The translations under genes were made by a program, and so were the position numbers. The notes under the pieces are model-generated. The model was not told the origin of the DNA. It was given only the letters and a program-made list of their open reading frames with translations, and did not search any database. From assembly GCA_017472305.1 (NCBI GenBank), contig JAFUQP010000034.1:34103-98102 (forward strand): a stretch of 64,000 nucleotides of DNA, written 5' to 3'. This DNA is from Clostridia bacterium. GTDB taxonomy: Bacteria > Bacillota > Clostridia > Oscillospirales > CAG-272. Shown here piece by piece: positions 53,001 to 60,796 of this stretch; the stretch's first letter is position 1; each line of letters starts with the position of its first letter.

Positions 53001-54607
53001 GCGAGAATCTCGCGACCATCGGCGGCACAGGTCTCTCGAAGCTTGAGAGCGTTGGCGACTACGCATTTGCAGAGGCTGCCTTCTCTACCGCCGACCTCTC
53101 ATCGGCAACGAAGATTGGCGAGTATGCATTCTGCTACAACACCGAGCTTCTCTCGGTTAAGTTTGCCGAGGGCGCTGAAATACTTGAGGGCGCATTCTCG
53201 AACTGTGAGTCGCTTGTCGGACTTATCGACGAGAGCGGTGTCAAGAAAATCGGTGACTACGCGTTCGCTTACACCTCTGTAAGAGATTCCGACCTCACCG
53301 CGCTTGAGTCGCTTGGCAAGGAAGCCTTCCTTCGCGTTGACTACAAGCCCACCGAGGCTACCGAGAGCTTCACCGTTATTCTCGGTGACAAGCTTTCTGA
53401 GATTGGCGACAACCCCTTCGGCAACTTCAAGGTTGCCCCCTTCACCACCGAGGCAAAGGAAAGCTTCGGCGGCAAGGATTACACCTACGTAACAGACACC
53501 TTTGATATCGGCGAGTCGATTAAGATTATCGACGGCTCGATATACAGGGTCGCAAAGAACGGACTCGTTCTTATCACCTGGGCTGGCGGCGAGAGAGCCG
53601 AGGTTGCCGAGGGCACGGTCAGAATTTCCGACTACGCCTTTGCAAGCTCCGATATAGTTACCGCCGTTCTTCCCTACACCGTAGCCTCTATCGGTCACAA
53701 GGCGTTCTACAATTGCAGAAGCCTTGAGGCACTTTCCTTCCAAAGCTACAATGCACCTATCCTTGAGGAGGAGTACAACGAGGACTACTACAACACGCTT
53801 GAGAATATCCCCGGCAAGGGCAACTACGGCTACGACAACTACGACGGAAAGCCTGTTGACGTTTCGGGACTTGAGCTTGTTCCTTACTTCATCTGGAACG
53901 CGCAGGCGTCCACCACTCTTGTGCGCTACGGAGCAAACTTCATCGGTAATATCGGTCACATAGACGATAAAATCACGATGATAAGACCCGTTAACGGTCA
54001 GAACTACGATTCCTTCACCTTCCTTCAGTACTTCGGCATCACCGTCGACGGCGGTGCTGCGGCTGACGACCTTACTCTCTCGGTAATCGAGGCTATCTCA
54101 AAGATTCCGACCGAAATCAAGGACATCACGCTAAGTACAAAGCCCATTGTTACTGCGGCAAGGGGACTCTACAACAAAATCGCTTCTCTTGAGCAGAGAG
54201 CGCTCGTTTCCAACTTCGATATTCTCACAAAGGCTGAAAGCAGAATTTCTGACCTTGAGTATCTTGCAGGCGGCGGCTCGTCTGAGCCTGAGGTAACTCC
54301 TCCCACGGACACCCCCTCGACTCCTACTCCGAGCCCCGAGGATACGACACCTACCCCCGAGCCCGAGAAGAAGGACAACACCGTTCTTATTCTCTCTATA
54401 GTGCTCGGCTCTGTAATCGCACTTCTCGGTGCGGCACTTGCGGTGTTCGTAGTCCTTTACATCAAGGCGCGCGATATTCCCTTCTACAGCGCGAGCGAGA
54501 AGCCCGCGAAGGCGGCAGCCAAGGACTCGGTCGAGCCCGAGGCGATAAGTGACGACGACGAGATACTACTCTCGGAGTCCGAAGAAGAAAACGAAAAAGA
54601 AGACTAA
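47030..54607 (+). CDS. Giant membrane-anchored S8 (subtilisin-like) protease with leucine-rich repeats
   Basis: A 2525-residue envelope protease. The ATG at 47030 is used since the frame's earlier ATG (46892) lies upstream of the promoter. Order: signal/anchor segment (about 1-35); S8 catalytic domain with D218 (VLDTGLDY), H294 (NHGTHVAG) and S615 (SGTSMASPNVAG); a protease-associated insert (about 485-555, VTGKIVLVRRGYTSFEDKA); C5a-peptidase-like beta domains (about 720-1180); two Ig-like Big_2 segments (SSSNSKVAKIVGNKV; DENGIVTAVAEGNANITVKV) before about residue 1380; an array of BspA-like LRR_5 repeats (about 1390-2240, IGDYAFSxxxxLxxVxL); a Pro/Thr-rich stalk; a transmembrane helix (about 2450-2480); and an acidic tail. 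All catalytic residues are present. It likely digests proteins at the cell surface. No LPxTG motif is seen. Confidence 0.92.
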   Translation: MAKKQRLIRLTGAVVLLITVISVVFSLCLSAMGEGAGGSAGAAMQGSSITKLDGSAKPNLENYFGSSVQKLPSTVKESDEISLIIEMPTNTLLSAYNNSKSDLTLSEFAKSDEGLKIKSEIDSEAKRFKRLLDNADIRYTDGLSYDTVLAGFEIVIKARDFEDVCDVIGSKATVVVGEEYEAAETKLVNNKVDVQDTGIFNSEGFGYDGTGMLVAVLDTGLDYYHSAFSELNFDSTGMRVTIDTVRDMLDERNTSAESKVPGLTAEDVYISTKVPYGFDYADGDSDVFPLLSNHGTHVAGVIAGDDDVITGVAPNAQLAIFKIFSDVQATARTSWILAALDDCVNLGVDVINMSIGTGCGFSRENDKEWTAGVYERIRNQGISMVVAASNSFNSTYGSEKNGNLGLTSNPDSATVGSPSTYKGTLSVASIEGAKTPYLTYNGKIIYFIESTDRVAEEKNFLDDILEDGQTRAELEYVTIPGAGDNSDYSGIDVTGKIVLVRRGYTSFEDKANIAEAKGALGVIIYNNVSGDIKMNVGETKIAVASISQDDGEMLAEAGSGTIIIDRSQTSGPFMSDFSSWGPTPSLEIKPEITAHGGSILSSVPGQSYDRISGTSMASPNVAGVTALLRQYVKTNYRKITGEAFNDSYEHRVKLTELVNQLMMSTADIVINKNGLPYAVRKQGAGLANLTASAKTTAYIITYDRTKTAFTEEAAMDKTKIELGDDPDKTGVYTLNFSVKNFGTSSLTYSLSTYVLTEGVSETKTSHNETTVTEEAYELTGAEVSFTVTGGTKDGSRLTVAAGATANVILTIKLTDENKKYLDESFENGMYVEGFVKLDGEGGAVKLGAPFLAFYGDWTEAPLFDLDYFETNKDEIDDAIDIYDKNLADAYATRPIGGINSDYVSYLGSYYYEQNPDNRLIAADRAHISLSNHTDSINSISYVWAGMLRNAEKIDIVITEDATGEVVYKTTDTWVRKSYGDGGSIYPSNVDVDFSAIEHNLKNNTAYTVTLTGKLHYGDGGLETNDNNTFTFPFVTDFEAPVVTDCEFYTEYDRSEKKTRLFARVAVYDNHYAMSMLFGTVKYNASLGDLEYVAFERYMTPVYSDFNTTNYVVYELTDCLGDIMQSYNKNTFTVYCYDYALNNAAYEIALPDDFTAFFFNESSNETLETLDLGGGNTLDVKLELRPNEVYTLAPSVYPEGEWSEFLTYSSSNSKVAKIVGNKVLALSEGYTKITAKITDHENPSQEALEASFGLKVAGRAYTKPCADRFDIYGYNVLKAFFKLNSEDRDIGATGDTMMFNGDDLTLKMYPSESVRLLYDLVAYFPSDTKVEFKSSRSEYATVDENGIVTAVAEGNANITVKVTVEGSRTSITKTIKVEVKEPWVTSGPSLAGYYGAGEGNGGKVIFPSNIAVTEIGPYAFSNFNYIPKTEDDEISDEVPETTKIWYVGDSEFITKVKEVVIPEGVERIGPYAFAGLSALTKVTLPSTLETIDYGAFYGCTALEVVEGLENVKFINQGAFQNCALKGDANGKITLTKAVAISDYAFAGNKALKEIVLENDTRSVGAYAFAGCSALESVTIKAEWIKLGKYVFSDCKKLTSVSVNAAVIPEGAFNECTALKTVTLGKDVSVIGAYAFRNTGVEKFNVLEGNRTFTVGNNLPLILDSNGMRIVLVAPALTELPTGFDVSKITSIGNAAFSGSKITSVSLPYVTEIGDYAFSYAENLSSVDFTALKSVGKYAFEATALTSVPVDITKETKLGSYVFLSSDITSVNFGNAWLDGKVGYEIPEGAFMNCLSLTSVVLGDGVKVGRGAFMISSDNYSFASYEYNKKVWNAETESYDTRKMNVYYYVFLSSLESLEIGDGVTLGDYAFHGASKLQTATLGNGTVIGDYAFYNCKSLATLDLSKVKSIGDYAFSGGVYYQYDANPLESAASIFVTNEGNYAFSYYTPALVSVDLSSLEELGNYAFSYCRELSSVTLGASLTKVPEAAFMACENLATIGGTGLSKLESVGDYAFAEAAFSTADLSSATKIGEYAFCYNTELLSVKFAEGAEILEGAFSNCESLVGLIDESGVKKIGDYAFAYTSVRDSDLTALESLGKEAFLRVDYKPTEATESFTVILGDKLSEIGDNPFGNFKVAPFTTEAKESFGGKDYTYVTDTFDIGESIKIIDGSIYRVAKNGLVLITWAGGERAEVAEGTVRISDYAFASSDIVTAVLPYTVASIGHKAFYNCRSLEALSFQSYNAPILEEEYNEDYYNTLENIPGKGNYGYDNYDGKPVDVSGLELVPYFIWNAQASTTLVRYGANFIGNIGHIDDKITMIRPVNGQNYDSFTFLQYFGITVDGGAAADDLTLSVIEAISKIPTEIKDITLSTKPIVTAARGLYNKIASLEQRALVSNFDILTKAESRISDLEYLAGGGSSEPEVTPPTDTPSTPTPSPEDTTPTPEPEKKDNTVLILSIVLGSVIALLGAALAVFVVLYIKARDIPFYSASEKPAKAAAKDSVEPEAISDDDEILLSESEEENEKED

Positions 54608-54624
54608 TTCATGAGGAAAACCGA

Positions 54625-55947
54625 ATGAAAAGAACAGTATTAACCTTACTCGCGGCGGTGCTTTTGCTCGCCGCCGCGATGGGGCTGTCCTCCTGCGAGG
54701 AAAAGTCGCGCTTTGACGAGCTTAACGAGCTTGGATATACGCTTACCGTTGCATACGATGCAAGCGGCGGACTTATCGGAAACTCGAAGTCCGTGCTCTA
54801 CGACGCCTTCAATCCGACAGAAACCCCATCATTTAAGCTGGTTGACCCAGAAAGCACTTTAAGAGATAACACAAACCCCATAGTGGTATCGAAGCCCGGA
54901 CATTTCCTTGTCGGCTGGTATACCGAAAGAACTCCCATAGACGAAAGTGACCTCTCGAAGGGCTACACCTATTCGGGCAGGTGGGATTTTGACAACGACG
55001 TATATACCGTCGAGGCAGGCAAGACCTACGATGCAAACAACGTTACCCTGACGCTCTATGCGGCGTGGCTTCCCTACTATTCATTTGAATTCTACTACGT
55101 AGACGAGGGCGGCGAGCCTGTTCAGTTCACACAGGAAAAGGCTGACGGCACCGTAGCCCCCTACACCTACAGCGGAATTGAGCTTAAGCTCCCTTATTAC
55201 AAGGACGGCGCGGCATCATATTCTATGGAAAAGTTCCCGAAGCGCGAGGGCTACACCTTCCTTTCGGCTTATTCCGACGCTGCCTGCACTATCCCCTACA
55301 CCGCTGATATTACAGGACTCTTTGACCTTGACACGGCGGCTTCAAGCTGTGAGCCCACGGTGAAGATTTACACCAAGTGGAAGGCCGGCGACTGGTACAG
55401 AATTTCAAGCGCAGAGCAGCTTATCGAGTGTGCAAAGCCCGACGGCTGCTACGATATTACTGCTGACCTTGATTTTGACGGACTTAAATGGCCGAAGGAC
55501 TTCTATGAGGAAGCCTTTGTCGGTCAGATTAAGGGTAACGGACACAAGATTAGCAATATTGATGCAAGCGTTACAAAAACGAATCTTGACGGATACGGTT
55601 TGTTCAGCTCGGTTGGAGCCGGCGCAGTCCTTTCGGACGTTTCGTTTGAAAACGTTACGTTGACTCTCAATCCCAGAAGTGTAAGCAAAAACGCAAGCGT
55701 CGGTCTTTTGGCAGGCAAATGCGCGGACAGCGCAGTCTTTACCGACGTTACCCTCAGCGGTAGTCTTCTCTTTGGCGACAAGTGCACGAGCCTCAAGGCA
55801 AGCGCAAACAGCATACCCACTCTCGGTCTTGTATCGGGCAGCGGAACGCCTACCGGAGTAACCTATACCGTTACCGCGGCAAAGGTAAGCGAAGCAGCCG
55901 GAGACTTCACGGTTTCGGTTTACGGCGACGAGATTGTTATTGAGTAA
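54625..55947 (+). CDS. Lipoprotein with InlB-type repeats
   Basis: A 440-residue lipoprotein (lipobox LSSCEEK). It contains two InlB/Listeria-Bacteroides-type segments (LTVAYDASGGLIGNSKS ... LTLYAAWLPYY; EFYYVDEGGEPVQFTQ ... VKIYTKWKAGD) and a C-terminal part resembling GLUG/ZmpA-type repeats (YDITADLDFDGLKWP, QIKGNGHKISNIDAS, GLFSSVGAGAVLSDVSF). It starts 17 bases after the protease gene with GAGGAAAA upstream, so it is probably co-transcribed with it. A surface-exposed partner or substrate-binding role is inferred. Confidence 0.82.
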   Translation: MKRTVLTLLAAVLLLAAAMGLSSCEEKSRFDELNELGYTLTVAYDASGGLIGNSKSVLYDAFNPTETPSFKLVDPESTLRDNTNPIVVSKPGHFLVGWYTERTPIDESDLSKGYTYSGRWDFDNDVYTVEAGKTYDANNVTLTLYAAWLPYYSFEFYYVDEGGEPVQFTQEKADGTVAPYTYSGIELKLPYYKDGAASYSMEKFPKREGYTFLSAYSDAACTIPYTADITGLFDLDTAASSCEPTVKIYTKWKAGDWYRISSAEQLIECAKPDGCYDITADLDFDGLKWPKDFYEEAFVGQIKGNGHKISNIDASVTKTNLDGYGLFSSVGAGAVLSDVSFENVTLTLNPRSVSKNASVGLLAGKCADSAVFTDVTLSGSLLFGDKCTSLKASANSIPTLGLVSGSGTPTGVTYTVTAAKVSEAAGDFTVSVYGDEIVIE

Positions 55948-55995
55948 TTAATTAGCTTATAAAATATAATCACATAGAAAGGCAAGGTTTCGATT

Positions 55996-58689
55996 ATGAA
56001 AAAGAAACTGATTTCACTTCTCCTTCTCCTCACGATGTGCTTTAGCATCCTGTCGGTGCTGACCGCGTGCGGCGATGACGGCGACTCGGGCGACGGCGGC
56101 TCGGGTAACGGAGGCTCGGGCAGCGGCGGCTCGGGTAACTCAACCCCCAACGCGCTCGTTATTATGTCCGATGCGCTTGACGGCGTATTCAACCCCTTCT
56201 TCTCCACCAGTGCTCCCGACGGTAACATCGTTGCTATGACACAGATGTCGATGCTCACCACCGATATTGATGCAAACGGCGACGTCGTTGTTGCATTCGG
56301 TGACGACGAGGCTGTCGTTGTCAAGGACTTCGAGAAGACCTACAACAAGTCCACCGACAGAACCACCTATACCTTCGTTATCAAGAACGGTATCAAGTTC
56401 TCCGACGGCACTCCCCTTACTATTGAGGACGTTCTCTTCAATATGTACGTTTACCTCGACCCCGTTTACACCGGCTCGTCCACTATGTACTCGACCGATA
56501 TCGTAGGTCTTCTTAAGTACAGACTTCAGGACGACTCGATAAACGAGGAGGACGACAGCGCTACCGACAGCACTGCCACCGAGGCTGCAAGACTCGTTGA
56601 GCAGAGAATTCAGGAGCTTGTTGACGTATTTGAGGATATCGCCGAGACCAACTCCGGCAACTACGATACGACAAAGGCAGAGATGCTCGCGGCTATTGAT
56701 GCCTGGACCGTATCCGACGGATACATCGAGGCGGTTGCAACCCCCGAAGAGCAGGACAGCCTCACCGATGCCGACTACAGAGCTATGCTCAAGGCAGACT
56801 ATGAGAAGGTGCTTGCATACTTCACCGAGGAGCTTAACTCCAACTGGGAAACTGCTCCCGAGAGCTTCTCCGAGGAGCCCTACAAGAGCTACAAAAACCC
56901 CGACGGAAGCGCTTTCTTCGACGACGTAACCTCGTTTATGGCTATCTGGGGACTCGTTGAGATTGAGTACGAAAAGAAGGACAACGGCGCTCCCGATTAC
57001 CAGAGAATCAAGGAAATCAGACGTTCGGGCTACGACCCTGCTACCATCACCACCAAGGAAGCAGCTATTGCAAAGGTATTTGAGAAGTACTCCAACACCC
57101 AGCTTAACGGACTTCTCCTCTACGGAATGGCTCCCGCTACCGTAAGCAAGCTCGAGTCCGAGTTCCTTGCAAAGGCAAAGGAAGTAATCCTCGGCTCGCA
57201 GACCTCGACAGGCGGCGCACTTGAGGTTCCCAACATCGAGGGTATCAAGTCGCTCGGTCATACCACAAGCGTACAGACTATCAAGGTTAACGGCACAGAC
57301 TACACCGTAGCTCACGAGCATAACTCCGACGGCACTCCGAAGAACGCAGGTCAGTACGACGTGCTTCAGGTTGAGATTTACGGCGTTGACCCCAAGGCGG
57401 TATGGAACTTTGCATTCTCTGTTGCTCCCCAGCACTACTATGCACCCAGCCAGACCGTTGATATCAAGAACAACAAGTTCGGCGTTAAGTTCAACAGCTT
57501 CGACTTTATGCAGAACGAGCTTCAGGCAACCGAGACCACCAAGGTTCCTATGGGCGCAGGTCCCTACGTTGCAACCGACAAGAACGACTCGAACAACCCC
57601 CGCGGTATCGACTTCTTCAACGCAAACATCGTATACTTCAAGGCAAACAGCAACTTCCTTATGGGCGCTCCCAAGATTAACAGACTCCGTTATCAGGTTG
57701 TAAGCGCGTCCAACGCTATTCAGATGCTTCAGTCGGGTGAGGTTCACTACGTTACTCCTCAGCTTACTCAGCACAACGAGCAGCTCCTTGCCTCGATGGC
57801 TTCCCAGGGCTTCAAGTCGCTTCAGTCCAAGCAGCTCGGATACGGTTATATCGGTATCAACGCAGGCAAGATTGAGAATATGTATGTAAGAAAAGCGATA
57901 ATGTCTGCAATGAACACCGCTCTTGCAATCGACTTCTACAACGCAGGTACTGCCGAGAGAATTTACTGGCCTATGTCTACCGTTAGCTGGGCATATCCCA
58001 AGGACGCAAGCGGCAAGCCCGATACTAACCTTGCAGGCTACCCCGCAATCAACTTCACAGACAGCGCAGCTACCGCAGCTATCAACAACCATATGGAGCA
58101 GGCAGCGACCAAGGACGGCGGTTACTCGCAGGGCGACCTCAAGTTAACCTTCACCATCGCAGGCTCTAACCTCACCGACCACCCGACCTACAGAGTATTT
58201 GAGAAGGCAGCAGAGCTTCTTAACGCTACCTCTTGGGGCTTTGACGTAGAGGTTATTGCCGACTCGCAGGCTCTTACCAAGCTCACCACAGGCTCGCTTT
58301 CCGTATGGGCTGCTGCTTGGGGTACTACCGTTGACCCTGATATGTATCAGGTTTACCACAAGAACTCGAGCGCAACAAGCGTTAAGGCTTGGGGCTATCC
58401 CGAAATCCTTAAGGATACCGACGGCGAGGAGTACGATATTCTCCTTAACCTCAGTGAGGTTATAGACGACGCGCGTGAGACCGAGGACCGCGACGAGCGT
58501 ACAGAGCTATACCGCGAGGCTATGGGCTACGTGCTTGATATGGCTATCGAGCTTCCCGTTTACCAGAGAAACGAGCTTTACGCTTACAACGCAAACGTAA
58601 TCAAGTCCTCTTCCCTTCCCTCGGCAGAGGAAATGAACCCCTATACCTCTCCCCTTGACAAAATCTGGGAAATCGAATTTGCAGATTAA
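55996..58689 (+). CDS. oppA: Oligopeptide-type ABC transporter substrate-binding lipoprotein, enlarged
   Basis: An 897-residue family 5 extracellular solute-binding protein. After the lipobox LTACGDD and a Gly/Ser spacer come ALDGVFNPFFSTSAPD, FVIKNGIKFSDGTPLTIEDVLFNMYVY and, much later, GAGPYVAT, IGINAGKIENMYVRKAIMSAMN and AWGTTVDPDMYQVYHKN, all usual in OppA/DppA proteins. A typical member has about 540 residues; here roughly 280 extra residues (about 173-455), rich in acidic helices, separate the first lobe's two parts. It lies directly before oppBCDF. A weak internal promoter (TTGAGT, 19 bases, TATAAT at 55965-55970) may precede it. Confidence 0.88.
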   Translation: MKKKLISLLLLLTMCFSILSVLTACGDDGDSGDGGSGNGGSGSGGSGNSTPNALVIMSDALDGVFNPFFSTSAPDGNIVAMTQMSMLTTDIDANGDVVVAFGDDEAVVVKDFEKTYNKSTDRTTYTFVIKNGIKFSDGTPLTIEDVLFNMYVYLDPVYTGSSTMYSTDIVGLLKYRLQDDSINEEDDSATDSTATEAARLVEQRIQELVDVFEDIAETNSGNYDTTKAEMLAAIDAWTVSDGYIEAVATPEEQDSLTDADYRAMLKADYEKVLAYFTEELNSNWETAPESFSEEPYKSYKNPDGSAFFDDVTSFMAIWGLVEIEYEKKDNGAPDYQRIKEIRRSGYDPATITTKEAAIAKVFEKYSNTQLNGLLLYGMAPATVSKLESEFLAKAKEVILGSQTSTGGALEVPNIEGIKSLGHTTSVQTIKVNGTDYTVAHEHNSDGTPKNAGQYDVLQVEIYGVDPKAVWNFAFSVAPQHYYAPSQTVDIKNNKFGVKFNSFDFMQNELQATETTKVPMGAGPYVATDKNDSNNPRGIDFFNANIVYFKANSNFLMGAPKINRLRYQVVSASNAIQMLQSGEVHYVTPQLTQHNEQLLASMASQGFKSLQSKQLGYGYIGINAGKIENMYVRKAIMSAMNTALAIDFYNAGTAERIYWPMSTVSWAYPKDASGKPDTNLAGYPAINFTDSAATAAINNHMEQAATKDGGYSQGDLKLTFTIAGSNLTDHPTYRVFEKAAELLNATSWGFDVEVIADSQALTKLTTGSLSVWAAAWGTTVDPDMYQVYHKNSSATSVKAWGYPEILKDTDGEEYDILLNLSEVIDDARETEDRDERTELYREAMGYVLDMAIELPVYQRNELYAYNANVIKSSSLPSAEEMNPYTSPLDKIWEIEFAD

Positions 58690-58705
58690 TCCCCCGGAGT
58701 AGATT

Positions 58706-59710
58706 ATGCTTAAGTATATTATCAAAAGACTTCTACAGTCACTTCTTATACTGTTCGGTGTTTCGGTAATTCTTTACATTATAATCCGTTGCATGCCCGT
58801 TGACTTCGTTGCCAACAAAATCGCTCAGATTTCAGCGGGCGGTAACGTGGTTTCCGAGGAGTTTGAAAAAACTCTGCGTGAAAATTACGGTCTCACCGAC
58901 AACACCTTCCTCGGTATTCTCGAGGGATACTTCAACTGGCTCGGCAAGCTCTGCCGTATGGACCTCGGTATGAGCTTCTCTGTTCAGGGACATTCCGTCG
59001 TTGACGTTATCAAGGAGAATATGGGAGTTTCCTTTGCGGTTGCCCTCATTGCTACTATCTTCGAGTTTATGATTGCAATTCCGCTCGGAATTACCGCCGC
59101 AACCCATCAGTATTCGCTCCGCGATTACTTTGTAACCGTTATGGCTATGATTGGCGTTGCGCTTCCCTCGTTCTTCTTCGCACAGATGCTCAGGGGTGCC
59201 GTCGCGGTTGACCCGCTTAACTGGTTCCCCTACTCGGGTCTTGCCAACGCTCAGACGGCAGGTACGCTTAACTTCTTTGAGGAGATGCTCGATTACGCGC
59301 ATCACCTTGCGCTCCCGATTACCGTTATGGTAATTCTTAGTATAGGCGGACGAATGAGAATGACAAGAACCAATATGCTCGAGGTTCTTAACTCAGATTA
59401 CATAAGAACCGCAAGGGCGAAGGGCTGTAAGGAGAGCGTCGTTATTTACAAGCACGCCTTCCGTAACACCATGATTCCCCTCGTTACCTCTCTTGCTGGA
59501 CTTCTCCCCTCACTGTTCTCGGGTTCAATTATCATCGAGCAGCTCTTTGACCTTCCCGGCATCGGTAACGTTGCCTACAAGGCAATGATTGGCGCGGATA
59601 TTCCGCTTATAATGGGCTACAATATGTTCCTCGCGCTCCTCAGCGTTATCGGAGTTCTTCTCTCCGACCTTATGTACGCTGTAGTTGACCCGAGAGTCAA
59701 GCTTGCGTAA
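58706..59710 (+). CDS. oppB: Oligopeptide ABC transporter permease OppB
   Basis: A 334-residue permease of the OppB/DppB type with about six membrane helices. The N-terminal MLKYIIKRLLQSLLILFGVSVILY is typical, and the EAA-type loop reads YIRTARAKGCKESVVIYKHAFRNT. A GGAG site is six bases before the ATG, and the gene starts 16 bases after oppA. Forms the channel with OppC. Confidence 0.93.
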   Translation: MLKYIIKRLLQSLLILFGVSVILYIIIRCMPVDFVANKIAQISAGGNVVSEEFEKTLRENYGLTDNTFLGILEGYFNWLGKLCRMDLGMSFSVQGHSVVDVIKENMGVSFAVALIATIFEFMIAIPLGITAATHQYSLRDYFVTVMAMIGVALPSFFFAQMLRGAVAVDPLNWFPYSGLANAQTAGTLNFFEEMLDYAHHLALPITVMVILSIGGRMRMTRTNMLEVLNSDYIRTARAKGCKESVVIYKHAFRNTMIPLVTSLAGLLPSLFSGSIIIEQLFDLPGIGNVAYKAMIGADIPLIMGYNMFLALLSVIGVLLSDLMYAVVDPRVKLA

Positions 59711-59722
59711 AGGAGGTGCGGT

Positions 59723-60793
59723 ATGGAAAACGAAAAGTTAATTCAGAACGAAACAGAAGAAGCTACAGCTTCCGCTGACGTAACCGTTACCCCTGAGGAT
59801 AACGAGCCCCACGAGAAAAACCTCAAGCTGATGTCGCCTATGCAGATGGTGCTCAGGCGCTTCTTCCGCTCGAAGCTCTCGATTATCGGTCTTGTTATGA
59901 TTGTCAGCCTCTTCCTCTTCTGTTGGGTTGGCCCGCTCTTCTACAACCAGTGGGACCCCTCGTCTGCCGACTATTCGGCAAGAGTTGAGCATACTCCCAT
60001 CAAGGAGCTTGTCAATGCCGACGGACTCGGATTTGCTCAAATTATCGAAACCGAGAAAATCGGTGAGGTTAAGGCAAAGCCCTCGGCAGAGCACCCTCTC
60101 GGTACCGACGAAACAGGCTATGACGTGCTTGCAAGACTTATGTCGGGCGGTAAGATTTCTCTTACCATAAGCTTTATGGCGGTATTCATTATCACCATAC
60201 TCGGCGTTATCTTCGGCGGCATTGCAGGCTATTTCGGCGGCGCGGTTGACACGGTAATAATGAGAATATGTGATATTCTTATGTGCCTTCCCGGCTTCCC
60301 TATTCTTCTTATTCTCGGTACTATTCTTGATGCTCCCGAATACGGAATAGACCAGCAGTACAAGATTTATTACCTTATGGGCTTCTTAACGCTCATCTCC
60401 TGGTCAGGCACTGCAAGACTTGTGCGCGGTCAGATACTCTCGCTTCGCGAGCAGGAATATATGGTTGCCGCAGAGGCTATGGGCTATTCGACCGGAAGAA
60501 AGATATTCAAGCATCTTATCCCCAACGTTATGCCCCAGCTTATTGTTTCGATGACTATGAGTCTTGGTAGTATGATTCTTTACGAGGCATCGCTTTCCTT
60601 CCTCGGAATGGGTGCTCCCGCAAAATACGCTGCTTGGGGTACTATGATTCAGGCGGCTACAAAGACCGACATTCTTACCAATCACTTCAACATCTGGGGT
60701 CCTCCCGGTTTATGTATTATCATAGCCGTTCTCGGCTTCAACTTTGTCGGTGACGGTCTGCGCGACGCTCTCGACCCTAAAATGAGGAGGTAA
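59723..60793 (+). CDS. oppC: Oligopeptide ABC transporter permease OppC with N-terminal extension
   Basis: A 356-residue permease. The core begins PMQMVLRRFFRSKLSIIGLVMI and holds the conserved EHPLGTDETGYDVLARLMSGG and the loop MVAAEAMGYSTGRKIFKHLIPN. About 38 acidic residues precede the core, longer than the usual cytoplasmic leader. AAAGGAGGTG precedes the start; gaps to neighbours are 12 and 3 bases. Confidence 0.93.
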   Translation: MENEKLIQNETEEATASADVTVTPEDNEPHEKNLKLMSPMQMVLRRFFRSKLSIIGLVMIVSLFLFCWVGPLFYNQWDPSSADYSARVEHTPIKELVNADGLGFAQIIETEKIGEVKAKPSAEHPLGTDETGYDVLARLMSGGKISLTISFMAVFIITILGVIFGGIAGYFGGAVDTVIMRICDILMCLPGFPILLILGTILDAPEYGIDQQYKIYYLMGFLTLISWSGTARLVRGQILSLREQEYMVAAEAMGYSTGRKIFKHLIPNVMPQLIVSMTMSLGSMILYEASLSFLGMGAPAKYAAWGTMIQAATKTDILTNHFNIWGPPGLCIIIAVLGFNFVGDGLRDALDPKMRR

Positions 60794-60796
60794 CTT

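Noticed and set aside
52409-53960. Minus-strand frames across the leucine-rich-repeat part of the protease
   Set aside because: Shadows produced by the repetitive codon pattern of the repeats on the plus strand.
56140-58092. 650-codon minus-strand frame opposite oppA
   Set aside because: Composition is typical of an antisense shadow and there is no promoter, ribosome site or family motif; oppA is clearly coding.
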